In this document: in pieces, positions 44,333 through 52,810 of the stretch | How positions within the stretch are numbered: position 1 is the first letter of the stretch | Layout: each line of letters opens with the position of its first letter | Assembly: GCF_039531165.1 (NCBI RefSeq) | Contig: NZ_BAAAPN010000106.1 | Location: forward strand, 1 to 64,000 | Length of the DNA stretch: 64,000 nucleotides | DNA from: Nostocoides_A vanveenii | GTDB taxonomy: Bacteria; Actinomycetota; Actinomycetes; Actinomycetales; Dermatophilaceae | Direction of reading: 5' to 3' | Position numbers and translations under genes: made by a program | Notes under the pieces: generated by a model | The model's database searches: none | What the model saw: only the letters and a program-made list of their open reading frames with translations | Told to the model about the DNA's origin: nothing

Positions 44333-45736
44333 TCAGCGATCGGCGGCGAGGCCGCGGAGCCGGATCAACTCGGCGAAGGCCTCGGCCTGATCGACCTTGT
44401 TCTGCGGACTGACGACGAGGGTGGCGAGGTGGCTGCCGTCCGTGCTCACCTGAATGGCGACGAACTGGGTGAAGGTTGTTCCGGCGCCCAGGTCAGTCGT
44501 CATCGCATAGGTCCCCTCCGCCGGTCCGGCCGTCACGTGCACCGGGTTGCCGCCGACATCCTTGGTGCAGGCCGCCAGCGCGGCGCCCAGGTCGGTTGCG
44601 GCCGTGTCGGTTGCGGCCGGGTCGGTGAAGGCCCGCAGCCGCTCGGTCGCGAAATAGCTCGCGTCCTTGCCCGCGAGCTTGACCTTCAACAGCCCGAACT
44701 CGCCCTGCCCGTTGGTGTCGGAGTCGCACGGCACGACCGCAGAGGAGCCGTCGAACTCCCCAGCGCCGGACTCGGTCTTCGCGCCGCCGGTGAAGACCGT
44801 CGAGGCAAAGTCCGAGGGGTCGATGAACAGGCTCGCCGCCGGGGTCAGGGTGTCCGGTCCGGCGATGACCGGGCCGGCGCTCGAGCTCTCGCCATACCGC
44901 TCGAGGCGGTTCTCGACCCGGTTGGTGATCCAGGCGAACTTATCAAGGGTCAGCATCGACGTGCCGTCCGTCTGCCCCCAGAACTCGACATAGGTGATCT
45001 GGCGGCCCCGGTCGGTGACGGTGAGCCAACCCGAGTTACGGTCGCTGTCGCTGAACCGCCACAGCATCGAATGCTCGGAGTAGCGATCGGAGGAGACCGA
45101 GGTGATGGCCTCCGGTTTGGGTGTCGTGCAGTTGTCGGCCTTCTCGCGCATGGCGTTGGCGGCGTCCTGAGCCTGCTTGTCGGTGGGATAGATCCACGTC
45201 ACCTGGACACCGAGGGTGTCCGGCTTGCCCGGGATCACGACGTCCTGCGAGGACACGGCCGTCGCGGCGCCGGGAGTCATCAGGCAGAGCAGATCGGTCG
45301 GCAGCATGCCTTCGACCGCGGTCACGCCGTCCACGCCGAGGGTTGCTGCCCATTCGGCCCCGGTCGGCAGGATTCCCGGCTTGGCCAGCAGCGTTGCCCA
45401 GTCCGCCGTGGCGTGCCAGTCATCGGCGGACGTCGGCGTGGGGCGAGTCGTTGTGGCAGTGGTCGTCACGTGGCTGCGGGTAGCCGGCGCGGTGACATCG
45501 GGCTTGGCGGTCAGCACGCCGGACAACGCCACCGCCCCGACGACAACTGCAGCGGCAGCCAGCCCAGCGGCACCCGTAATCCAGGTGCTTCGGCGGCGCC
45601 GGCCCCCGCGGCTCTTGACCGTTTCGACGGGGGCGAGGGGCAGGTGGTCGACATCCTCGCGCAGCGAGAACAGCGCGCGGCGGACCAGATCGTCGTCCTC
45701 GGGCGTCCACATCTCGTGATCGTTCGGGTCAGGCAT
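44333..45736 (-). CDS. Single-pass membrane protein, sigma partner, 467 aa
   Basis: A cytoplasmic N-terminus of about 50 residues begins MPDPNDHEMWTPEDDDLVRR and ends in a basic run. One helix (about 52-74) and a Thr-rich linker follow, then an extracellular region of nearly 370 residues with scattered Cys that may form disulfides. No domain is recognised. It overlaps the stop of an ECF sigma gene by 8 bp. The layout matches the other sigma-associated protein at 39722-41173, suggesting an anti-sigma or sensor, but I see no known anti-sigma fold. Confidence 0.75.
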   Translation of the reverse strand: MPDPNDHEMWTPEDDDLVRRALFSLREDVDHLPLAPVETVKSRGGRRRRSTWITGAAGLAAAAVVVGAVALSGVLTAKPDVTAPATRSHVTTTATTTRPTPTSADDWHATADWATLLAKPGILPTGAEWAATLGVDGVTAVEGMLPTDLLCLMTPGAATAVSSQDVVIPGKPDTLGVQVTWIYPTDKQAQDAANAMREKADNCTTPKPEAITSVSSDRYSEHSMLWRFSDSDRNSGWLTVTDRGRQITYVEFWGQTDGTSMLTLDKFAWITNRVENRLERYGESSSAGPVIAGPDTLTPAASLFIDPSDFASTVFTGGAKTESGAGEFDGSSAVVPCDSDTNGQGEFGLLKVKLAGKDASYFATERLRAFTDPAATDTAATDLGAALAACTKDVGGNPVHVTAGPAEGTYAMTTDLGAGTTFTQFVAIQVSTDGSHLATLVVSPQNKVDQAEAFAELIRLRGLAADR

Positions 45737-46289
45737 GGCCGGCTTCCTTCTCGCGCAAGGCCGTGGCCAACGCCGCGCGGCCGTGATGCAGGCGCGCCTT
45801 GACGGTCCCGATGGGCGCGCCGAGATCCTCGGCGATGGCCTCGATGCTCATATCGAGGAGGTAGTGCAGGGCGAGCACCTCGCGGTGCTGGGGCGAGAGT
45901 CTTTGCAGAGCATCCACGACCAAGCGCCGGTCGTCGCTGATGACGGCCGGTGGGTCCGGAACGGCGGTCAGCCGGCGCTGGGCCTCTGTGCGGTTGGTGT
46001 CCTTGCGCCACTGGCTGATGGCGAGCCGGCGCGCGACGGTGCGCACCCACGACAGCGGATCGTCTGCCTGGCTGACCGTGCTCCAGCGCTGCCAGGCGCG
46101 GGCATACGCCTCCTGGGCGCAGTCCTGGGCGAGCGTGAGATTGCCCGTCGTCGCATAGACGAGGTGCACCACGCGCGGCGAGGTCTCGCGGTAGAAGGTG
46201 TCGAAGTCGAGCGCAGCCACGCGCGTGCCCTCCCAGTGGCTGATGATCGGCCGTGACCCGGCGGTCGCGGCAATCGGAATGCTCGTCAT
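45729..46289 (-). CDS. ECF sigma factor, SigE-like
   Basis: A 186-residue sigma factor. Region 2 has CAQEAYARAWQRW and SWVRTVARRLAISQWRK. Region 4 has LSPQHREVLALHYLLDMSI then GTVKARLHHGRAAL. ATG 46289 is preferred to upstream starts because a GGGAAT-N15-CGTTAG element, of the kind ECF factors use for their own promoters, lies 41 to 67 bp before it. The partner membrane protein gene overlaps its 3' end. Confidence 0.88.
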   Translation of the reverse strand: MTSIPIAATAGSRPIISHWEGTRVAALDFDTFYRETSPRVVHLVYATTGNLTLAQDCAQEAYARAWQRWSTVSQADDPLSWVRTVARRLAISQWRKDTNRTEAQRRLTAVPDPPAVISDDRRLVVDALQRLSPQHREVLALHYLLDMSIEAIAEDLGAPIGTVKARLHHGRAALATALREKEAGHA

Positions 46290-46329
46290 GCCCCACCAGA
46301 CGCGTGCGCCCGGTGCCGGGTTGTCCACC

Positions 46330-46356
46330 CTAACGCGCGACTTTTCGGGAATTCCC
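46330..46356 (-). promoter_or_regulatory. Candidate ECF-type autoregulatory promoter
   Basis: On the minus strand GGGAAT (46356-46351) and CGTTAG (46335-46330) are 15 bp apart. GGAAC-like -35 and CGTT-like -10 elements at this spacing are characteristic of ECF sigma factors, which commonly transcribe their own operon. The element lies upstream of the sigma gene starting at 46289. Confidence 0.5.
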
Positions 46357-46416
46357 TGGCCGTCCGGCGTGGTCTCGGGGGAGGGGCGAACGGCATACGG
46401 GAACATGGGGAGCGAT

Positions 46417-47577
46417 ATGACCATCCTGGACTCTGCACAGCCGACCACCGACGACGACGCGCGCCCCGCGCCGGCGTGGCGTCAGCCGCTGCTCGGCGGG
46501 GCGGCGGGCGCGGGAGTCGGGCTGCTCGCGGTGTTGACGATCGTCGGCGTCGTCGGGTCGCTCGCGCCGCGAGCCACGGTGGACTGGGGCGCGATCTTTG
46601 GCACCGGGGCCACCTTGTGGCTGCTGCTGGGCGGTGCTCGCGTCGCGGCCGACGGGCTGTTGTTCGCCTTGACGCCATTGCTCGGTTTGGCCGCGTTGGT
46701 GTGGCTCGCGCGCTCGTCGGCGCGGCGGTCCCTGCCGGCAACCCCCACCCGATGGACGTATGCCGCGTGGCTGGGCGGCTATATCGCCGTCACCTTGGCC
46801 GCGGTCGCCCTCGCGCTCGCCGGGCCGGCGACCCCCGTCTGGTGGTCGTTGCCGCTGCCGGTCCTCGGCGTGCCCGCTTTGGCGCTGGCCCTGGCCGAAC
46901 TCCCGACCGGGCGCTGGGAGCCGATCGTACGGCGGGTGCCACGCCTGATCCGGCGTGCCGTTCGGCCGGCGATCCGCACCGGCGCGCTGATGCTCGGCCT
47001 CGGCTGCGCCCTGGTGCTGCTCACGAGCGCGGTGCGCATCGGGCGGGTCGCGGCGCTCTACGGCGAACTCGACACCGGGGTGCTCGGCGGCTTCGCGCTC
47101 ACCCTCGGGCAGGCGCTCGCCCTGCCCAACCTCGGGCTCTGGGCGGTCAGCCTGCTCGCCGGGCCGGGGTTCACGATCACCGAGGGGTCAAGCGTCACGC
47201 TCGGGCATTCGGACGGCGGATTGCTGCCGCTGATCCCGGTCCTCGGCGCGCTGCCGGGCAAGGCGTCCTTCGGCTGGTACGTCTGGGCCCTCTATCTGGT
47301 GCCCGTGCTCGCCGGCGGTTATGCCGCCCGCCGCTCGCTCGCCGAGATCCCGCGGCTAGCCAGCGGCCGGACCAAGGTGGGGTCGGTGGCGGTCACCGTC
47401 GGGCTCACCGCGGTGCTGCTCGCCGTGCTCGACGGGGTGGCCGGCGGGTCCCTCGGCGACGGCCGACTAGCGGATGTCGGCCCGTCGGCCCTGTCGCTGT
47501 GCCTGGCCCTGATGCTCGCCCTCGGCCTGGGGGCCGCGGTCGTGGTCGCCCGCGACTGGTGGCGGCTGCGCCGGTAG
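46417..47577 (+). CDS. DUF6350 multi-pass membrane protein
   Basis: A 386-residue protein with about ten membrane helices and Ala/Leu/Gly-rich composition. Its position before purN/purH and after sucCD is typical of the DUF6350 family in actinobacteria; function unknown. GGGGAG lies 5 nt before ATG 46417; the ATG at 46405 is less well placed. An octamer copy lies just upstream (46391). The next gene, purN, is on the opposite strand, so this gene ends at the second palindromic repeat. Confidence 0.78.
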   Translation: MTILDSAQPTTDDDARPAPAWRQPLLGGAAGAGVGLLAVLTIVGVVGSLAPRATVDWGAIFGTGATLWLLLGGARVAADGLLFALTPLLGLAALVWLARSSARRSLPATPTRWTYAAWLGGYIAVTLAAVALALAGPATPVWWSLPLPVLGVPALALALAELPTGRWEPIVRRVPRLIRRAVRPAIRTGALMLGLGCALVLLTSAVRIGRVAALYGELDTGVLGGFALTLGQALALPNLGLWAVSLLAGPGFTITEGSSVTLGHSDGGLLPLIPVLGALPGKASFGWYVWALYLVPVLAGGYAARRSLAEIPRLASGRTKVGSVAVTVGLTAVLLAVLDGVAGGSLGDGRLADVGPSALSLCLALMLALGLGAAVVVARDWWRLRR

Positions 47578-47589
47578 CCCCCGGCCCTA

Positions 47590-47660
47590 TCCTCTGCTAG
47601 CAGACGTTAGGTGACGTCGAGCAGGGTAGACCCTGCTGGAGGTCACTTAACCTGTGCAAA
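47590..47660. repeat. Palindromic intergenic repeat, copy 2
   Basis: It shares with 32648-32729 an unbroken block of 38 identical bases (CAGACGTTAGGTGACGTCGA and on to the inner hairpin AGCAGGGTAGACCCTGCT). Its outer right arm has diverged (CACTTAACCTGTGCAAAG), so the long stem is weaker. It lies between convergent genes again, DUF6350 and purN, and the purN stop codon and last codons fall inside it. Confidence 0.85.
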
Positions 47661-48263
47661 GTCGAGCTGGATCTGGCCGGCGAGGGCCCGCACCACATCG
47701 ACGAGTAGCGCGCGCTCCTCGACCTTGATCCGCTCGTGCAGACTCTCCTCGGTGTCGCCCGGCTCGACGCGCACCGCCCGCTGATCGATGATCGGCCCGG
47801 TGTCGACACCCGCGTCAACCCAATGACAGGTCGTCCCGGTCACCCGCACCCCGTGCGCGAGCGCATCGCGCACGCCGTGCGCCCCCGGGAAGCTGGGCAG
47901 CAGCGCCGGGTGCGTATTGATGATCCGCGACCCGTCGAGGACGGCCGGACCCAGGATTCGCATGAACCCCGCCGACACCACCAGCTCGGGCGAATAGCTC
48001 GCGATTGCCGCGGCCAATGCGGCATCCCAGGCGGCGCGATCGGCATACGTGCCGGGAGCGACGACAAAGGACGGTATGCCGGCACCCACCGCCCGCTCGA
48101 CCCCGAGCGTCCCCTCCCGGTCGGCTCCGACAGCGACGATGCGGGCGGGAAAGCCCGGCTCGCCGGCCGCGTCGATGAGCGCCTGGAGCAGGGTGCCTGA
48201 CCCCGACACCAGGACGACCAGCCGCAGGGGCGCGCCGGGCGCGGCGGAGAGCGGGTTCGTCAC
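47643..48263 (-). CDS. purN: Phosphoribosylglycinamide formyltransferase
   Basis: A 206-residue enzyme that formylates GAR in purine synthesis using 10-formyl-tetrahydrofolate. The start is VVLVSGSGTLLQAL, the catalytic Asn/His are in IINTHPALLPSFPGAHG, and the Asp is in VDTGPIID. In most actinobacteria purN precedes purH on the same strand; here it is inverted. GTG 48263 fits the conserved start. The last residues (LDFAQVK) and stop are encoded by the palindromic repeat. Two octamer copies (48041 and 48074) face each other within it. Confidence 0.95.
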   Translation of the reverse strand: MTNPLSAAPGAPLRLVVLVSGSGTLLQALIDAAGEPGFPARIVAVGADREGTLGVERAVGAGIPSFVVAPGTYADRAAWDAALAAAIASYSPELVVSAGFMRILGPAVLDGSRIINTHPALLPSFPGAHGVRDALAHGVRVTGTTCHWVDAGVDTGPIIDQRAVRVEPGDTEESLHERIKVEERALLVDVVRALAGQIQLDFAQVK

Positions 48264-48346
48264 CCGGCCGAGCCTAGTGCGCCGCCCAAGGCCCGGCGTC
48301 ACCTCGGCGAACGCAGGGAACGGCCCGACGCACGTAGGATTGGAGG

Positions 48347-48422
48347 CGACAAAGGACAACTGGCGCAGGTGGGACACCACCGGGGAGTAGGCGCCGGGTG
48401 CATCGCCCGCCTGGGTGCCCCG
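48347..48422 (+). ncRNA. ZTP/ZMP (pfl) riboswitch before purH
   Basis: The leader has the parts of the pfl RNA: ACAACTGGCGC near the 5' end, a GGTGGGACACCACC hairpin, GGCGCC pairing back to the first stem, and the diagnostic CCCGCCTGGG loop. A TAGGAT -10 (48335-48340) puts the start at about 48347. The class senses ZMP/ZTP, which builds up when 10-formyl-THF runs short, and turns on genes such as purH and folD. An octamer copy lies at its 3' edge (48421-48428). Exact ends are estimated. Confidence 0.8.
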
Positions 48423-48448
48423 GCATACGGCGAAGGAACGCAGCACTC

Positions 48449-50077
48449 GTGAGCAGTACCGTCACCCCACCCGACCCCGGCCAGGACATCCGGCCGGTCC
48501 GCCGGGCCCTGATCTCCGTCTATGACAAGACCGGGCTGGAGGAGCTGGTCCGGGGCCTGCATGAGCAGGGCGTCGCCCTCGTCTCGACCGGCGGCTCCGC
48601 GGCCTTCATCGCCGCCCTCGATATTCCGGTCACCGAGGTCGCGGACCTCACCGGCTTCCCCGAGTGCCTCGAAGGACGCGTGAAGACCCTGCACCCCACG
48701 GTGCACGCGGGCATCCTCGCCGACACCCGCAAGCCCGACCACCTCGAACAACTCGCGGATCTCGGCATCAAGCCCTTCGAACTGGTCGTCGTCAATCTCT
48801 ACCCCTTCGTGGCGACGGTCGCCTCCAGGGCCACGCCCGATGAGTGCGTCGAGCAGATCGACATCGGCGGGCCGTCGATGGTGCGTGCCGCGGCCAAGAA
48901 CCACCCGAGCGTCGCGATCGTCACCGACCCCGCGGCATACGCGGCGGTGCTGGAGGCCGTACGGTCGGGCGGCTTCACGCTCGAGCAGCGCAAGCTGCTC
49001 GCGGCGCGGGCGTTCACGCATACGGCCGACTACGACATCGCGGTCGCGAGTTGGCTCGGCAGCGCGTATGCCGACACCTCCGCCGGCAGCGGCTTCCCGG
49101 CCTGGGCGGGAGGGTCGTGGACCAAGGCGAATGTCCTGCGCTATGGGGAGAATCCGCACCAACGGGCCGCCATCTACCGCCACGGGCGACCCGGCCTGGC
49201 CAGCGCTGAGCAGCTGCACGGCAAGGAGATGTCCTACAACAACTATGTCGACGCGGACGCGGCGGTGCGCGCGGCCCACGATCACGGGGACCAGCCGACC
49301 GTCGCGATCATCAAGCACGCGAACCCCTGCGGGATCGGCGTCGGCCCCACCGTCGACCAGGCGTATGCCGCGGCGCACGCCTGCGATCCCGTGTCGGCGT
49401 ATGGCGGCGTGGTCGCCACCAATGTCGCTGTCAACCGGGCCATGGCGCTTGCGCTTAATGACACCTTCAGCGAGGTCGTCGTGGCCCCTGGCTTCGACGG
49501 CGATGCGCTGGATCTGTTGCGGGAGAAGAAGAATCGCCGGCTCATCCAGCTGCCGGAAGGAATGGCCATCGCGCGCGACCGGGTGGAATTCCGCCCGATC
49601 TCCGGTGGCCTGCTGATGCAGACCGTCGACCGCCTCGATGCCGTGGTCGAGGACGAGTCGGGGGCGATCAGCGGCGGCGATGACGCCACCACGTGGCGTC
49701 TCGTTGCCGGCGCCGCGGCCGACGAGGCGACCCTGGCGAACCTGCAGTTCGCCTGGCGTGCGGTGCGCGCCGTCAAGTCGAACGCGATCCTGCTGGCTCG
49801 TGACGGCGCCTCGGTCGGCATCGGGATGGGCCAGGTCAACCGGGTCGATTCCTGCCGACTCGCCGTTGCGCGGGCGGGCGAGGAGCGGGCTCGAGGAGCG
49901 GTCGCTGCCTCGGACGCCTTCTTCCCGTTCGCCGACGGTCTGCAGGTGCTGCTCGATGCCGGAGTCCGGGCTGTCGTGGCGCCCGGGGGTTCGGTGCGCG
50001 ACGAAGAGGTGATCGCTGCCGCCACGGCGGCCGGGGTGACGATGTACTTCACCGGGACGCGCCACTTCGCCCACTGA
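48449..50077 (+). CDS. purH: Bifunctional AICAR transformylase / IMP cyclohydrolase
   Basis: A 542-residue enzyme for the last two steps to IMP. The N-terminal cyclohydrolase has VSTGGSAAFI, TGFPECLEGRVKTLHPTVH and VVVNLYPF. The C-terminal transformylase has LRYGENPHQRAAIYR and KHANPCGIG and ends ITMYFTGTRHFAH. GTG 48449 lies behind GAAGGA at a somewhat long distance. Its leader carries a ZTP riboswitch, tying output to folate status; folD lies 2.7 kb downstream. Confidence 0.97.
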   Translation: MSSTVTPPDPGQDIRPVRRALISVYDKTGLEELVRGLHEQGVALVSTGGSAAFIAALDIPVTEVADLTGFPECLEGRVKTLHPTVHAGILADTRKPDHLEQLADLGIKPFELVVVNLYPFVATVASRATPDECVEQIDIGGPSMVRAAAKNHPSVAIVTDPAAYAAVLEAVRSGGFTLEQRKLLAARAFTHTADYDIAVASWLGSAYADTSAGSGFPAWAGGSWTKANVLRYGENPHQRAAIYRHGRPGLASAEQLHGKEMSYNNYVDADAAVRAAHDHGDQPTVAIIKHANPCGIGVGPTVDQAYAAAHACDPVSAYGGVVATNVAVNRAMALALNDTFSEVVVAPGFDGDALDLLREKKNRRLIQLPEGMAIARDRVEFRPISGGLLMQTVDRLDAVVEDESGAISGGDDATTWRLVAGAAADEATLANLQFAWRAVRAVKSNAILLARDGASVGIGMGQVNRVDSCRLAVARAGEERARGAVAASDAFFPFADGLQVLLDAGVRAVVAPGGSVRDEEVIAAATAAGVTMYFTGTRHFAH

Positions 50078-50090
50078 GGCCAGGCAGTCG

Positions 50091-50197
50091 GAATACCGAT
50101 CGGGCGGGGTGCCCGGCGTGTCGGGGCCATGTGCCGGCCTGTCGGGCCTCAAGCCCACCCGATTGGTATTCGGAGTGCCCGGGTGAGCGACCCGGGC
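50091..50197. terminator. Paired inverted repeats between convergent purH and thioesterase genes
   Basis: GAATACCGATCGGGCGGG (50091-50108) pairs at 16 of 18 positions with CCCACCCGATTGGTATTC (50154-50171), and a second hairpin GCCCGGGT-GAGCG-ACCCGGGC follows (50177-50197). The arms differ from the 82-bp palindromic family. The position after the purH stop and before the end of the thioesterase gene fits a bidirectional terminator. Confidence 0.6.
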
Positions 50198-50233
50198 GCT
50201 GGGTCGCGAGCCAGTCGCCGCTCCCAGCCGGGC

Positions 50234-50944
50234 TCAGCGCGGCCGGATGGCCGCCGGATCCACGGCGATCCAGACTGACTCGGCCTGCCCGAGCAACCGG
50301 CCATCGGCTCCGAACACCGCCGAGCCCGAAGCAAAACGCCGCCGCCGGGCCGGGCCGGGCCAGGCCATGACGACGCACTCCTCGTCCGTGTCCGGCAGGG
50401 CTCCGACCCGAGCGGTGATCGTCCCCAGCACCATCGGCCGGCCCGCGATGCCCGCCGACCAGCCGCCGGGGCAGTCCAGCGCTGCCCAGACGTTCTCGAC
50501 GCTCACCTCGGTGGGGCGCCACGCCGCCGCATACTCCCCCGCGCCGCCGGGCACCCGCCCGGGCCGCAGGCCGAGCCCGTCGTCGCGGGCCGGGCCGCAG
50601 GAGTAGCACGTGGGGAAGGGGTGCTTCGCCAGACCTTCGTAGGCGGGGCCGCAGCCGAGGGCCACGGCATACGGGACCGGGGTGATCGCCGGTGGGGATA
50701 GGTCGGGAGATGCAGAAGCGGTTGCCACGCGAACGTCCTTCGCGCGCAACTCTATTCCGCCGTCAACGACGGCAACGTCCATTGGCACGTCGAGCGGCGG
50801 GGGCGCGCTCAACCGGACCGTGACGGTCGTGATCGCCGCGTCTGCGGCGCGCAAGACCCCGGCCAGGCGACCGGCGAACCACCCGCCATTCGCCGACTCG
50901 GGTGGCCCGTTGAAGTGGGCGGGGATGATCAGCTGATCGGTCAT
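50234..50944 (-). CDS. Thioesterase-like (hotdog) family protein
   Basis: A 236-residue cytoplasmic protein with an opening like acyl-CoA thioesterases (HFNGPPESANGGWFAGRLAG), an FPTCYSCGPAR pair of Cys and a repeat-like second half (VWAALDCPGGWSA). It would bind or hydrolyse an acyl-CoA, but no catalytic triad is certain. ATG 50944 was taken; ATG 50962 would add six residues. It is one of the leftward genes that separate purH from folD. Confidence 0.7.
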   Translation of the reverse strand: MTDQLIIPAHFNGPPESANGGWFAGRLAGVLRAADAAITTVTVRLSAPPPLDVPMDVAVVDGGIELRAKDVRVATASASPDLSPPAITPVPYAVALGCGPAYEGLAKHPFPTCYSCGPARDDGLGLRPGRVPGGAGEYAAAWRPTEVSVENVWAALDCPGGWSAGIAGRPMVLGTITARVGALPDTDEECVVMAWPGPARRRRFASGSAVFGADGRLLGQAESVWIAVDPAAIRPR

Positions 50945-50977
50945 CAGCCCATCGTCGCCCATGGCCGGACGAGGCCG

Positions 50978-52204
50978 CTAGCCACCCACCCCGAAGGCAC
51001 TCCAGCCGCCGGCGGGCGCGGCGCCGACGTCCAGCGCTTGCAGGCTCTTGAGCAGGATGGGGTCCTGGCGATCGAGCCAGCGGACCAGTTGTTTGAAGCT
51101 GACCAGGTGGGTGTCGGGGGCGGCAGCCATCGTGCGCATCGCCTGCTCGACGGCGTCCATATAGACGCCGCCGTTCCACTGCTCGAAGTGGTTGCCGATG
51201 ATCAGCGGGGCGCGGTTGCCCGTCAGCGCGCGTTCGTGCCCGGCGAGCAGCGCGGCCCGGGCCTCCTTGCCCCACTTCACCCAATGGCGCGGGTCCTTGG
51301 CGGGCTGGGGGCCGGACTGATTGGCCATGTAGTTGTAGTCCATGGCGATGACCTCGAAGGTGTGGCCGGGGAAGGGCACGATGGACATCGGGATGTTCCA
51401 CACCTGGGTGCCGTCGAAGAGCCGCGGCCACACCTGCCGCCCGCCGGTCGAACTGTCGTAACGCCAGCCCAGCGTGGCCGCGGTGGGGATCAGACCTTGC
51501 TGGCCGAGCAGGCACGGCGTCCGGCCGCCGATCAACTCGGTGCGATAGTCGAAGGGCAACGACGGGACGTCCGCCCAGCCGGTGGTCGAGCGCCAGTGCG
51601 TCACCATCCAAATCGCCTGGTCGATCTCCGAGCGCCAGTCGTCGGGGGACCAGTTCGCCACGCTGCCCGAGCCGCCGCAGAAGTGGCCGTTGAAGTGGGT
51701 GCCGATCTCGTTGCCTTCGAGCCAGGCCTGGCCGATGCCTTCGATCGTGCGGCGCACCGAGGCATCAGACAAGAAGGGGATGTCGGAGCGGCCGACGCCA
51801 TTGCGCGGCGGCCGGTAGTCCTTGGCGTCCACCCCGCGCAGGGTGTAGAGCCCGCTGAGGAAGATCGTCATACTCGCGCCGATTTCCCTTGCGACAGCGC
51901 GGAATCGTGTCAGCAGAGCGGCATCGGTCTCGCCGCCGCCGTCCCACGAGATGACGACGAATTGCGGTGGTGCCACACCCGGGACGAGGTCAGGCAGGAC
52001 GGGTTGATTCGGCTGCGGTCCGGTGTCGGAGGTCGAGCCGTCACCGATCGGCGTCGCTGTCGGCGACGCCGGCGTGGGCTTGTGAGTCGGTGTCGTGGCA
52101 TGGGTGGCCGACGGCCCAAGCCCACCCCCGCATCCACCGAGCGCGGCGGTCAGCGCCGCGCCGCCGGCGAGCATCGCTCGCCGCCTGGACGTCTCCGTCG
52201 TCAT
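50978..52204 (-). CDS. Lipoprotein related to polysaccharide deacetylases
   Basis: A 408-residue exported protein. The N-terminus MTTETSRRRAMLAGGA has twin Arg and is followed by a lipobox-like LGGC, so it is probably a lipoprotein, perhaps via Tat. The catalytic region shows VISWDGGGETD in place of the usual DD motif and GTHFNGHFCGG with the HxxxH zinc pair. The first Asp pair is incomplete, so activity on cell-wall sugars is uncertain. ATG 52204 has GGGGG upstream. Confidence 0.75.
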   Translation of the reverse strand: MTTETSRRRAMLAGGAALTAALGGCGGGLGPSATHATTPTHKPTPASPTATPIGDGSTSDTGPQPNQPVLPDLVPGVAPPQFVVISWDGGGETDAALLTRFRAVAREIGASMTIFLSGLYTLRGVDAKDYRPPRNGVGRSDIPFLSDASVRRTIEGIGQAWLEGNEIGTHFNGHFCGGSGSVANWSPDDWRSEIDQAIWMVTHWRSTTGWADVPSLPFDYRTELIGGRTPCLLGQQGLIPTAATLGWRYDSSTGGRQVWPRLFDGTQVWNIPMSIVPFPGHTFEVIAMDYNYMANQSGPQPAKDPRHWVKWGKEARAALLAGHERALTGNRAPLIIGNHFEQWNGGVYMDAVEQAMRTMAAAPDTHLVSFKQLVRWLDRQDPILLKSLQALDVGAAPAGGWSAFGVGG

Positions 52205-52333
52205 ATCCCCCTGCTCCCTTCCACGCCCCACTGTGCCGGGGCCGAGTGCGTATGCAGTGGAGACGCGCCGTGGTCACGGCAGGTTGGCTCCGGCCTTGGG
52301 CGCTCGGGGCGTCGAGATGGGGGGCGTGAGCCG

Positions 52334-52738
52334 TCAGCTGCCCGGGTCGGCGATCGCGAGGAGGGCTGCGGCATACGCCTCTTCGACATCGGGCGCCGTA
52401 TGGACGTCGATGCCGTGGGCGCCGCTGACGCGCACCTCCCAGCCGTCCGGTGTGCGCAGCAGCGCGTTCAGGCGGTCGCCGATCAGCTCGCGCAACTGGT
52501 CCTCACGCGGCAGCCAGATCGACTGGTCCAGATCCACCGAGTCCAGAGCCCATTCGGTGGTGCCGTTGAAGCCGAGCACCGTCTGATCCTGGTAGTGGTG
52601 GACCTCAACGGTCAGGTCACTGATCCAGAAAACGTCCTGATGGAGTTGCTCATTGTCGATGACGAAGCGATCGCCGGGCCGGGGATCCCACATGATCCCG
52701 GCGGCCGCGAGGTGCTTGGCGCTCTCCAGACTCAGCAT
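52334..52738 (-). CDS. Conserved actinobacterial protein, 134 aa, unknown function
   Basis: A short soluble protein with the recognisable middle VLGFNGTTEWALDSVDLDQS and the end of a Trp/Leu-rich segment (IWLPREDQLRELIGDRL). Relatives are common in actinobacteria and are often labelled pilus assembly protein CpaE, a name with no support here since no P-loop ATPase domain is present. Its function is unknown. It diverges from folD across 72 bp. Confidence 0.7.
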   Translation of the reverse strand: MLSLESAKHLAAAGIMWDPRPGDRFVIDNEQLHQDVFWISDLTVEVHHYQDQTVLGFNGTTEWALDSVDLDQSIWLPREDQLRELIGDRLNALLRTPDGWEVRVSGAHGIDVHTAPDVEEAYAAALLAIADPGS

Positions 52739-52810
52739 CGGCCCATTGTCGTCCCCGGCGCGCCTGGTCGGCGTGCCGGCGCCTCGTGCGCCGTGTGTCA
52801 GGATCGCCGT

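Noticed and set aside
52334..52738. Pilus assembly protein CpaE
   Set aside because: The usual label for this family has no basis here; at 134 residues it has no P-loop ATPase domain and no pilus neighbours.
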